Part shown: positions 48,401-59,057 of the stretch, one piece after another
Position numbering within the stretch: the first letter of the stretch is position 1
How the letters are laid out: each line of letters opens with the position of its first letter
Source: Tetranychus cinnabarinus
Lineage: Eukaryota > Arthropoda > Arachnida > Trombidiformes > Tetranychidae
DNA length: 64,000 nucleotides
Assembly (NCBI GenBank): GCA_022266195.1
Contig: WHVY01000001.1
Coordinates: 9,548,001-9,612,000, forward strand
Reading direction: 5' to 3'
Position numbers and translations under genes: made by a program
Notes under the pieces: generated by a model
What the model saw: the letters and a program-made list of their open reading frames with translations, nothing else
Databases searched by the model: none
What the model was told of the DNA's origin: nothing

Positions 48401-51400
48401 AGAATTGGTTAAAGGGCCAAGAGGAGGAGTTTAGGTCATAAAATCTATTTTTAGCTCATTCCATTTATAACTCAAATCTATTGTCAGTAACATGGCGGAT
48501 AACCTAAAATCATACAAAACTCACAATGTTTTTTTTCTTCCTATCCATACATTTACTATCAGGGCCATGGTTAAACCCCACTTGCAGCTCTCTCTCTCTC
48601 CCCCCATCATCATCATGCTTCCATCTTCCAAAAACACTCACTTCATTCACACAAAAATTCAAAGCCATTCTCAATCAAAGCTCCTCCGTACGTCACTGCA
48701 ACTCACCGACTCCCAGTTAACCTAAACCATCAGCCTCACTGGATCAACTTTACTCTCTCACTGGGTCACGATACTACATACAATGCTCAAGATAATTTCC
48801 TAACATTGCCTCTTCTCCATCATCATCATTATCATCATTCCTCTTCTTCTGTGGATTTCATTGATCGAATTGCAACTTGTAAGGAAAATTCGCAAAGAGA
48901 GAGGTCACAGGGAGTTTGGAAGAAGGGATGAATTCTGTAAAATCTGTTGTTCTTTCCCCTTTGACACAGTTATTCACATCATTCTCACTTTATACTCATT
49001 CAGTCTACCAAAAGCAATGTGATCCTTTTTTGCCTCCCTTTTGCCTCCTCTTCCCTTCTCATCCTCAAATCTAGGTTACAACCAATTTTGAGGCTATGAC
49101 CTTTTTTTCATCTCATATCTTGCAACCTCGTCATCATCTTAATCTTCACCATTCCCTTCATCATCTTCCTCATCTTTTTCACTCAAGAAATAAAGCTTAG
49201 CTCAGATATTCCATTGAGAAATTGGTTGTTAGTTTTTTTTACTCCACATGGAAGATGCGCGGAAGAAGAGGAAGAAAAAACGTTTTCATTGCAAAGATTC
49301 ATAATGAGTTTATCATCTCAAAGGTACATTCAAAAGGGAAGATAAAAGTTGAGCAAAGGAATGATAATGATAATGGCTCCAGATGAACTTATCCTTAGCG
49401 TTGTATATTGTTATACAGTCACACATTCACTAGACTGTACCTTGGAATTACTTTTCATTGAGGAAAAAATAGCGATGGCAAAAAAAAGAAGTGAAGGTGC
49501 AGATGAAAGACTAATTCATGATGACCTAAATGTTGATACAGTTTGGTGAAAATATCGTAGGAAGTGAATGAGAACGGTTTAGGAAGAACGAAACGAAAAT
49601 AAAAGTTGAACGAAAAGGTAAACATGTTTATTGGGAAACAAAAGGAAAGGTTTGATTAAATGTAAATTCATTGAGAATTCATTTTTAGGTGAAATGAGGA
49701 AAGAGAATTACGTTTGAAAAATCAATTGAGACACAAATTTTCATGAATATAACTGTCAACCATTGACCCAGAAAGATGTTTCCAGGAAGAGAATGATGAA
49801 GATGAGGATGGGGAAGATGCAAGAGGAGGAGGAGGTTAGAGGGAATGGATTCAGGATAAGTAATCAATTTATGAATGGAATAGTTTGTTAGGCTGTTCTA
49901 ACCAATTTATTGTGACCTCACAAGATTCAAGTTTATATATTCGTGAAAAAGTCTATTTTTAGTAACACGATTGATCAGGTCATCCGAGTCTTTCTTCTCG
50001 AATCATCACTCTTACTTTTTCCTATTGTTCCGTTTATCATATCATCTTCATTTTCATCCTCTTATTGCATCTTTATCTGTCTTTGCCTTTCCATTAAAAT
50101 ATCTATCAAATTGCATTTAAACAATGTATTTTTGTTTCCCAATTCAATTGTCCTGACAAAAGCATCAATTAACTTATTAATTAAATTGATTCAATTAGCA
50201 GAAAAATGTTCATTTCGATAGTTTATAAAATTGACTTTAATCATATCGTTTTCATCGAGTTTAAAGCACAAAAAATCAAATTAATCACAGAGTTGATCAT
50301 TTGGCTAACAGTGAAAATTGTTCATTTTGCAGTGGAATCGGATTTTGCTAGAATTGGTTTAATCTTAATTCATATTAATATAATTTCCATTGGATTCAAG
50401 TTGACTCTTTGAGCGATTAATTTGATTGTGTTTTAAGGTTTAACCACAAAAGTTTCATTTGTGGTTAAGTGTCAGATTTAAGGTTAAATTAAGGTTGATT
50501 TAAAGCGTTTGATTTGGACTTACTTTGATCACATTTGAAGCTATTGTTGAACAAGGTGAGACTACAGTTTTTAGACATCGATCGTGAACTACAAAATTGC
50601 ACACTAAATTGATGATAATCAGGAAATCATGAAAGGTTTAAATATCAATTGATTGATAATCAGGTTGAATAGTTGAAAGGGTTGATCAAGTTTTGTGTGT
50701 GTGTTTTGATAATGAATTGACGATCCATGAATGTAAATATATATGAAATTGTGAAGAGAAAAGAGAAAGAAAATCATTAAATTATTATTATTATCATTAT
50801 TATCATTAAATATAATTAATAGTTGTGTAAATTTGAATTGAAAAGGTGAAAAATTTTAAATTATCATGTTTTTGTATGGGTAAATTGTTGAAGGGTTGAA
50901 CTTAAATGTTGGATGACTTGCAATATAATTAAAGGTTTACTTATTGTTTTGTATTTTTTGGTACAAAATTATTAACTTGATTCACTTTGATCCGGCAATT
51001 TATTTTTACCTGATCAAATCTAATCAATCTTAAAGACAATGAACTTTAAATTTATTTTGGGAAACAATTGTATGCAGTAAACATAGAAAAAATGATTCCA
51101 TTGCAAGTTCAATAATGTCTGGTTATCAACTGAATATCGACTGATTGAAAATATTAACGATAATTTTTATGGTAATCAACCTTAAATTGAATATAATGGT
51201 TAAATCTAATTTTTCAAGGTTCAATATAACTATGAAATAACTCAAATCTCAAATTGAATCGCAGCTGCAGCTATTGTCACTTCAGCTGATTAAATCACAC
51301 ATTTAAATGTCTGTTTCAAATTTCGGCCTTAAATTGTTGTCTAATTTTCTTCTAATTGTTTCTCATTTTCTTATCATTATTCTAGCTTATAAGCACCGCA

Positions 51401-52698
51401 AAATTGGTCCAATCTATTATGAATATGGATCGCTCATAATAACATATGATAATGCTGATATTGCGGTTAAAGCTTTTTACATGTTGAGGGAAGCCTCTTA
51501 TGATGATAAAACTTACTCGTCCTTTTGTTATCAAACACTTTAAATGCTGCAATTTTTGTGATGAACAATTATTTCGGTATTGGTATCGATGCTGATCTAT
51601 GTTTAGGTTTTCATAATGCTAGAGAAGAAAAGCCAGGTAAATTTAATAGCAGGTAAATGTTCATGCCATTCTCGTAGCTATAAAATGCTTGGGTATTCAA
51701 TTCAATGAAATCTAATTTGACTCTTTCTTCCTAACCAGAATTCACAACAAGGGTGTTTATGTAAAAATGGGTTGAGAAAAATGATAACAAAAAAGACGTT
51801 AATCAGGTAAACAGGAAGATAGTGATCATGATAACTAACAATTAGACTTTTCGGTTGATAGAGAATGAAAGATTAGCAAAACAAATGGGAAAATGGATTT
51901 GCCAGGTTAAATCTGTTGCATGGTAAAAGTGCATGGTTAAGGTTGGGAATATGGTTTAGGATGAAAAAACTGGGTAAATGTTGATTTGCAGATTGGATCA
52001 AACTTGATTGTAGATTTACTTGGAAATCAAAGTTCGGGTTAATTAGGTAATTGAATCGGCTCACCTTCACAAATACACCCTTGACCAATAAGACCCCAAA
52101 GCATATCAGTACAATGGTGACAATAAGTTGGCTTGTGAAATGTTTTCTTTGTAAAATAATGTCCATGTCCATGCTGATCGTATTCCGGTATTAATTCGGT
52201 TGTTGGTGATGTTGATCCTTCTGGTCCAACACCAAGTCCACTAGTTACACCACCACCTCCACCTCCTCCCCCGCCTCCCCCTCCCCCGCCACCTCCTACT
52301 GAAGATATTTCGGTTGTTGTTCCTGGTGTTGAAGGTGAACCAGATAAACCTGATGGTGTACTAGTTGTTGTTGTTGTGGTTGTTGTGGTTGAAGCTGTAC
52401 ATGTCGCTGTGTTTGATGAATATGAAAATGATGATGATGAGATTCCTATCGTCGTTGATGGTGTTGTTGTTCCGGTTGGGAATGATGTTGCCGCTGTTGC
52501 TTGGGTTGGTGTTGCCGATGATGATGATGAGGGTTGTGAAGAGGTTGTTGTTGTTGTGTGATCGCCACTGACTTCAGTACCAGAAGAGGCTCCACCGCTA
52601 CCTCCAATGGTACCTGTAACTGATGAGGATCCACTTGGTTTACTTGTAGAGGTTGTTGTTGTTGATGATGTTGTTGATTTTGACGCACTGGAAGCCAT
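39422..52698 (-). CDS. DGKQ: Diacylglycerol kinase theta
   Basis: Eighteen minus-strand exons total 3282 nt (1093 residues), all junctions in phase: 52065-52698, 50524-50603, 46192-46383, 44689-44820, 44146-44305, 43194-43289, 42962-43123, 42436-42577, 41882-42030, 41734-41798, 41508-41658, 41242-41426, 41047-41171, 40494-40943, 40252-40407, 39995-40160, 39646-39744, 39422-39559. The enzyme phosphorylates diacylglycerol to phosphatidic acid at membranes. Order: Ser/Thr/Gly-rich N-terminus (1-179), C1 domains at about 180-229, 243-290 and 308-357, Ras-association-like regions from about 432 to 585, catalytic domain from 717 (PLLVFVNVKSGG, GGDGTVGWVL with Gly775-Asp776-Gly777) and accessory domain to about 1030 (NKGVYVKMG, SWGSGANPWG, VDGEPWIQAPGE). 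Three C1 domains mark the theta type. Human DGKQ is 942 residues; the extra length is N-terminal. Confidence 0.95.
46384..50523 (-). other. DGKQ intron 2 (4.1 kb)
   Basis: The largest intron. Purine/pyrimidine-biased stretches and GAA/GAT-rich sequence (47140-47300, 48580-49200) create accidental open frames on both strands. No nested gene with domain or splice support was found. Confidence 0.6.
50524..50603 (-). CDS. DGKQ: DGKQ exon 2 (80 nt), completes C1 domain 1
   Basis: Isolated between introns of 1.46 kb and 4.1 kb. Reads CNFVVHDRCLKTVVSPC, supplying the last cysteines and the histidine of the first C1 zinc site. Acceptor TTTAG, donor GTAAGT. Without it the C1 domain would be incomplete and the frame between exons 1 and 3 would not close, so this exon is well supported although it is short. 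Confidence 0.93.
51270..51805 (+). pseudogene. Inverted partial copy of DGKQ exons inside DGKQ intron 1
   Basis: On the plus strand, opposite to the host gene, lie three joined blocks copied from downstream DGKQ DNA. About 51270-51310 matches intron sequence near 41815-41860. About 51311-51543 matches the end of an intron plus most of exon 12 (YKHRKIGPIYYEYGSLIITY). About 51544-51800 matches the end of exon 14 (NNYFGIGIDADLCLGFHNAR), the whole following intron and the start of exon 15 (NKGVYVKMG). Introns are retained, so this is a DNA-level copy, not a retrocopy. Two internal deletions and a one-base loss in the exon-12 part prevent any DGK product. Similarity by eye is very high (few differences over 150 bp), so the event is fairly recent. 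Confidence 0.9.
52245..52300 (-). repeat. Poly-glycine coding tract in DGKQ exon 1
   Basis: A GGN run (seen as CC-rich plus strand) encodes about 15 consecutive glycines after EISSVGG, shortly before C1 domain 1. Together with TTTTTT and SSSS runs it makes the first 179 residues low complexity and probably disordered. Confidence 0.85.
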
Positions 52699-55211
52699 CT
52701 TTCTGTTCCTTCCACGGAACAGGCCTCGAAGCGCTTTTAGAGCCAGTGGAAAACACTATGAAACAAAAAAAACACACTTAATCGCTCCTCTCTTCTGAGA
52801 CTCCGTTGTGAGGAGCTAAATAACCATTAAATGGCTATTAAAATGGTACAGTTTTAATATAATCAACTTAACCATGTTATACTTTAACAAATCTATGAAC
52901 AATAATAATCACTGTTGATGATAATATATTATAATATTTAAAACAAAAAAAAGCTCTTCCTTTTTCACTCTCGTTCTCTTGCCTGGTTATATCTTTCTCA
53001 GTCTTTCAAGCTCTGAGTTGTTGCTTGTTATATGATTTTAAGCAAAGTATGTTTAACTCTCTCTCTCTCTTTTCCCTCGTCTCTTAATCTCTTTCTTTTT
53101 TCCCTTTCTTTTCTCTTCTGACTATGACTAAATGTTCAACTCTCTTACCCAATCCTCTGTCTACCATTAACTCAATCTCTTTCTATTATTTCGTCTTTGG
53201 TTCATCTTCGTCTTTCACTTCTTCTTTCACCTTTTCTTTTACTTCTGCTTCTCAGCTTCTCATTCTCGTGTTTCTTTTTTTCCTCCTCTCTTAGGTTCTT
53301 TTACTTGGCTTGATAACTCCGAGCTTGAGCAGCACCATGAGCAGAAGATATGACATGAAATATGACTGATTTTCATGCGTTAAAGCTCAATCTTTCAACT
53401 AACATGTCAACGTTACCATGACAATTTAACTGTTCATTATTACATTTTATTTCAATCAACTAACATAAAATAACAGGGAAATTTAAAGCCTAATCTTTAT
53501 TCATCTTTCACCACATTTCAGGATTAGGGTAACCGATATGTCAACGGAAAAACTCGATTAAAGGAGTAAATTCACTCAGATAGCCTTAAATACACTGTGA
53601 TACGGCATGATCAATCAGGGAGGGAAATACAAAAAATACAAAATATAAAAATATAATAAAGATGAATGTGATGTTTAATGTTATTTTCAGGTTAACAATT
53701 ACTGTTCATCTTCATATTATCATTGATTTATCCTCTCTGCATTTGACTAGACTTATAATGTCTTTAAAATGATTAATGAATTGAGGATTTGAAATTGAGG
53801 AAATAAAATTATTCTGAAAGTTGAGCGCTTTTGAGTAATTTAATTCAATAGACTCGATATGTTTAATGATTGGCTTCTTACTGCTGGAATGAAAAGATTC
53901 AATTCCTAAAATTAGTATTGCTAAGTCACAGTTAAAGTTTTCGAGTTACATTTTGACTTGGATTTCTTATCATTAGTCATGAATTGAGTTTCATTAAATT
54001 CAAAATAGTTAGTCAAAAATTGGAGGTCCATATGATGTATCATTTGCTTTGGTTAAATCATTTAAAGATTGTTATTTGATTAGTTCTTGTTTTATCAAGC
54101 TGTTTGACTTGAGTTTATTTTGTTTATTATTTGGTTCTTTTCTTTAAATCTCCTTATTAAAAGACTCTCGCTAGCATGAAGCAAGAAATAATTGTTTTAT
54201 CGTATGGTTAAATGAATAATCAAACTATTTAATGAAATAAGTACGAAAATTTGTTGCTTTAATTGTTGAATTGAATCAAAATTTACTATTGCAAGGTAAA
54301 TTTTCTTGAATGATTTAGCTGTCTCCATCTATTGACTTTAAAAGCTTACTTGGATTTGGATCCGTAAAAGATATTTTATTGGATAAAATCTGGTTTTTAG
54401 TCAAATTTCTGAATATCAATGATTAATCCGCGAAGAAATGCTGATTATTGCAAGTTAATTATGCTTTTCTCTTTTCATGTTAAATTCTGGTTGATGATAA
54501 GAATTAAGGTCAGCTCACTTTACCTGCATTATCTCAATTTCAATCGTAAAATGTTACTGGTTCATGTAATGATGTAATATTTTCAGGTTCAACGGTGTCT
54601 TTTGACACAAGATTTTACCTCATTCTGTTTTGGTTTAATTACTCGCTGGTCAAGAATCATTATAACACTAATTATCAGATTTCTAAAGCATTCTTACTGC
54701 ACTAATACTTGCTATTCAGGTATTGAAACTTAAATTGAGACTCAAATTAAACTCAAAGAGATTGATATTCCTGAAATTCACTTTTATCTTGTATTTTTAC
54801 TTGGACAAGCTTTCAGGCCTACAGTTTGTAAGTGTGTCAATGGTCGTCAATTTGCTCTTTACTTGATCAATTGTTGACTATCTGGAAAAATATTTAAAAG
54901 CAGGAAATAAGCAATTCTCACTTTAATAATTAATAGCGGTGAATCAAAACCATGAATGATATTGAACATTGATATTTTATGCCCTTATACTCCTTACGTT
55001 TACACTGATCCTGCTCTTTTATGCTTTTTATGCTAACTTGTTGTTGCTTTCATTTAACTTTCATTCTTGATCCGGTGTCTGTGTTTTTATTTTGTATTTA
55101 TACTCAAATTTAATTGTTTTTTGTTTGTTATTGTTGTTCAAATAATTATTAACCCTCCTTGCTTTCAATTTTGTTGTTTTTTTACTTTACTGATATTTTT
55201 CTGTTTCAAAT
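52699..55211. other. Divergent intergenic region, DGKQ and PDHB promoters
   Basis: About 2.5 kb between the two oppositely oriented start codons. A pyrimidine-rich block (52970-53290) includes a CT repeat at 53060-53072. No gene-like ORF and no clear TATA box; the promoters are assumed here from orientation alone. An unseen non-coding first exon for either gene is possible. Confidence 0.45.
53059..53072. repeat. (CT)n microsatellite
   Basis: Seven CT units within the pyrimidine-rich upstream region of DGKQ. Confidence 0.75.
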
Positions 55212-56562
55212 ATGAACAAGGTTAATAGTAGGTTAATATCTTTGCTAAGGCATGTAAAGCCTTCCAATAATAATTTAATACAGAGTAGAGGGTTAAGTGT
55301 CAGCTGTGTTAACCAAGCCAAGTTAACTGTTCGTGATGCCCTTAATTCTGCTATGGACGAGGAAATGGAACGAGATGAAAAGGTTTTCATAATGGGAGAA
55401 GAGGTTGCTCAATATGATGGTGCCTACAAGGTAACCCGAGGTCTATGGAAAAAATACGGTGATAAAAGAGTTATAGATACTCCGATTACTGAAATGGGAT
55501 TTGCTGGCATTGCCGTTGGAGCTGCTATGGTAAATATTTAATGTTGATTGTTCAAAATCGACCATTCTTTATATAAATGTATTTTCTTAATGTATTTTAA
55601 TTATTTCTTTCCACTCTCCTTCTTACCTAGGCTGGTCTTAGGCCGATCTGTGAGTTCATGACTTTCAACTTTGCCATGCAAGCAATAGATCAGATTATAA
55701 ACTCGGCGGGCAAAACATTTTATATGTCAGCTGGAATGGTAATAATTTGTCACCTTACTGGAGATGAGCAAAACAATGCAAAAGCATAGGCATTAACTAA
55801 GCATTTAATTTTTCTCCTCGTCAGGTTGGTGTACCCATTGTGTTTAGAGGTCCTAATGGAGCAGCATCTGGTGTCGCTGCCCAACATTCTCAGTGCTTTG
55901 GTGCTTGGTACAGTCACTGCCCAGGTCTTAAAGTTATATCACCCTACTCAGCTGAAGACTGTCGAGGTCTTTTGAAAGCAGCTATTAGAGATCCTGATCC
56001 AATAGTTTTCCTTGAAAACGAGTTACTCTATGGTGTTGCTTTCGATACTCCTGATGAAGCTTTATCCCCTGATTTTACTTTACCTATTGGAAAAGCCAAG
56101 ATTGAAAAGCAAGGTTCACATGTTACATTGGTTGCTCATTCTAAAGCTGTAGGAACTTGTTTAGATGCTGCAAAGGAACTTGCCGGCAATGGTATTGAAT
56201 GTGAAGTCATAAATCTTCGATCACTTAGACCTTTAGATGAAGAAACTATTATTCAATCGGTTGTAAAAACACATCATTTAATAACTGTTGAACAAGGATG
56301 GCCACAATGTGGTATCGGTTCGGAAATTTGTGCCAGAATAATTGAAAGTAAGCCTATCCGCACCTAATCTAGCCAACTTGTATCTAATTATAACCTTTTC
56401 CCATTTTACACAGGTCCAGCATTTGATTACCTTGATGCCCCAGTGGTTCGAGTTACCGGTGTAGACGTTCCAATGCCATACACTCAATCATTAGAGCAAC
56501 ATGCAATCCCGGTAGCAAGTGATGTTGTTTTAGCGGTTAAAAAAGTTCTTAACGTTGCATGA
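55212..56562 (+). CDS. PDHB: Pyruvate dehydrogenase E1 component, beta subunit (mitochondrial)
   Basis: Exons 55212-55529, 55631-55738, 55825-56347 and 56414-56562 encode 365 residues (human PDHB 359). With the alpha subunit it forms the E1 heterotetramer of the mitochondrial pyruvate dehydrogenase complex, which decarboxylates pyruvate with thiamine diphosphate and passes the acetyl group to E2. Residues 1-30 (MNKVNSRLISLLRHVKPSNN) are Arg/Lys-rich and lack acids, as a mitochondrial presequence should. Then LTVRDALNSAMDEEM, VFIMGEEVAQYDGAYKVTRG, DTPITEMGFAGIAVGAAM, MTFNFAMQAIDQIINSAGKT, PIVFRGPNGAASGVAAQHSQ and LENELLYG follow the family closely, covering the pyrimidine-binding fold. The C-terminal half has HSKAVGTCLDAA, INLRSLRPLD and EQGWPQCGIGSEI. 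All junctions keep frame. No canonical AATAAA lies within 400 bp of the stop. Confidence 0.97.
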
Positions 56563-57649
56563 TATAGTTAAAAGAAACAAATTTAGACAGAATTCAATTA
56601 AATCTTTATGCTATCTTTTGTTTTATCTAGTCTGGTAATTGACCCAGAGTATAAGTGTCAAAAATGTTAGCCCGTTAAAGCGTTAACTTTTTTTCCTCCT
56701 TTTTTTCCAATTGCCATAGGTTTATCATTACTAATCACGAGTACTGTACATGATAAAAATACTTTTTCTTTTTCAATGAGCGATGATAACCATGATGTTG
56801 AAATATCCTTTATCATCATTATTGTCACAAATTAGAAACTATGAAAGTAAGAAATGGAATCAAACAGAAGATGCATTTTTGTCTTATAATTTTTTCCTGA
56901 GATAACTAAATTTTAAAAAATATAATTTCAACTTTATCTTTATTCTAACAATTAATTATCATGTGTTAAAGTTAATTTTTGAATGGCATCATTTCATCGA
57001 ATGGCAATTAGAAGTTTAAGTAGATTAATTAACTACCAGTTTTGTTAAAAGTATTTATCAATTGTTTTGCACAATGCAAGTTCACAATAAAGTTGAAATA
57101 TTTAATTTTAAATCGCGCTCAAAATTATTTTCTCGTCCCTAGATGGCACTAGCAGCTCAGAAAGGAAAAAGATTGTTGTGAAAAAACAAAATAAACTCCG
57201 AGCTTGATCAATGGTTATTTTTGATTTTAATTAGTAGAGTAAAAGTAGAAATGAATTGTCAAAGTAAATTAAATTTTCGTCCAAACGATTAACAATTGAC
57301 TTTACCTAAATAAATGAGACAACCGATTGAAAAAATCATCATTAGATTGACTTTGCTTAATGAAGGGTAAGTGTGCTTCTGTGTTTTATTGATGATTCAG
57401 TTCGACAACAAATTACGTTTAAAGTTAATTAATTTCAAATTAAGAGCAAATTTTTGTCTCTTTGATAGAAACTAATTAGTTAATTTTATTATTCACCTTG
57501 CTCATATTTATAAGAAAAGGTAAGAAAAAAGAGAAATTCTGTGAGCAAATGATGATGACTGTTTAAATATCTTTAGGCTAAATTGTGTTGTCATTAAATA
57601 AGTGCAATAATTTGATAATTTTCGGTGAACATTCATCATCATTATAATC

Positions 57650-57676
57650 ATATCTCTCTCTTTCTCTCTCTCTCAC
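57650..57676. repeat. (CT)n microsatellite
   Basis: TCTCTC run interrupted once by TTT, in the gap after PDHB. Confidence 0.8.
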
Positions 57677-59033
57677 TATTTGACATCATCTTTTTATTGT
57701 TAAATCAACAACAATTTCACCCTTTATTTACCTTTTAACCTTCTTCTTTCACCCTCGACAATCAATTGGTTATAAAACAGCATTAATTGTCAAAACATAT
57801 AATAAAAGGTAATTGAAGGTTGAAAACAAATGATATTAATGGTAAATCTCATCTCTTTTGTTCCATTTTTTTTCTTCTTTGCGTTTTCAAGGTAAATGGA
57901 CGGATAAATGGGCTCACCAGAAGATCCAGGAGAAGCAAGAAAACGATCGCTTAGTTTCAATTTCACCATCTCAATCTGTCTTTATTGTTAATATGATCTG
58001 CCATCATTGTTATAATCAAGTTAATCACGCAAACTTGTTAACGGGTTATCGTTAAAATAAATCAGGATTTGGAACCAAACAAACAGATGAGAAGATAATT
58101 ACTATTGATTGAAGGTTTTTTCTTCTCTGCTTCTCTCTCTTATCAAATAAGCATGAAATTATTGAGGAAGTTGGAGCTTTTGGCTGAACAATTTTGACTC
58201 TTCTCTGTTACCATTTTTACAATTCAAAACAAACCCAAAATGACGACCTTATAATTAAAAGAAATCATGGATGATAATGATCGTCATTATCAAGACGAAG
58301 ATTGGAAAAGATGATCAAGTGAAAGATGGTAGAGACAGACAGGAGAAACAAATGATTATTATCAAATTAACTTGGTAAAAAGAGAGTAATCAATGGAGTA
58401 AAGCAAATTAAATTGCGGAAGGTGAATTTATCCACATAAACCTCAAACTTCTTGATTAGTAACAGGCTAATTACATTTTTCAAACCCAATTAGTATCTAA
58501 ATGTGAACTTTAAATTAGTTACAACAAATTGAATCAATTTTTGGAAATTTCAATTCAACTCAATTTACGCGCAATTGGAAAAAAGCGGGAGACAAATCAA
58601 TACCATTGGCTCATTGGAAAAGCTTACATCATTGGCGGTTAACTTTCATAAAATGTGCTACATAGTCATCAGGGTTGCGTTAACAAAATCAGACATTTTT
58701 GTCTAGTTGATAACTCATGGTGTTGAAGCATTTCACCCTTTTTTATTTCTATTAAATCTAATGTGTCTACCAATTTAGTGATTTTTGTATGTGATTACAG
58801 TAATTAAAATTGTTTACGTTGATAAGAAAAACCAACAAAAAAGGTGAAATTAAAAATGTAAAAGATTAAACGTTTTGTTTTAATGTGGGTATACGGTGAA
58901 GGAGTAAGACAAAACCAACAATTAAAGTATAAAGTAAACTGTGAAAACAATCGCGTAATTTAGTTGATTAAGGGTTTCTCTGTTTAACCAAAGAAACGAC
59001 GAAAGGATGCCAAGACAAAGTTTCATATTTCTC

Positions 59034-59057
59034 TTCATCATCATCATCATCATCATC
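59034..59057. repeat. (TCA)n microsatellite
   Basis: Eight TCA units in a row in non-coding DNA. Confidence 0.85.

Noticed and set aside
51307..51543. Plus-strand 78-codon frame resembling DGK
   Set aside because: It is the inverted partial DGKQ copy; its first third is translated intron and the exon part is frameshifted.
52365..52571. Plus-strand frames rich in Val/Met/Leu opposite DGKQ exon 1
   Set aside because: Shadow of the Ser/Thr-rich coding sequence on the minus strand.
59034..59057. Direct repeats as a possible CRISPR array
   Set aside because: Simple (TCA)n microsatellite without spacers in a eukaryotic genome.
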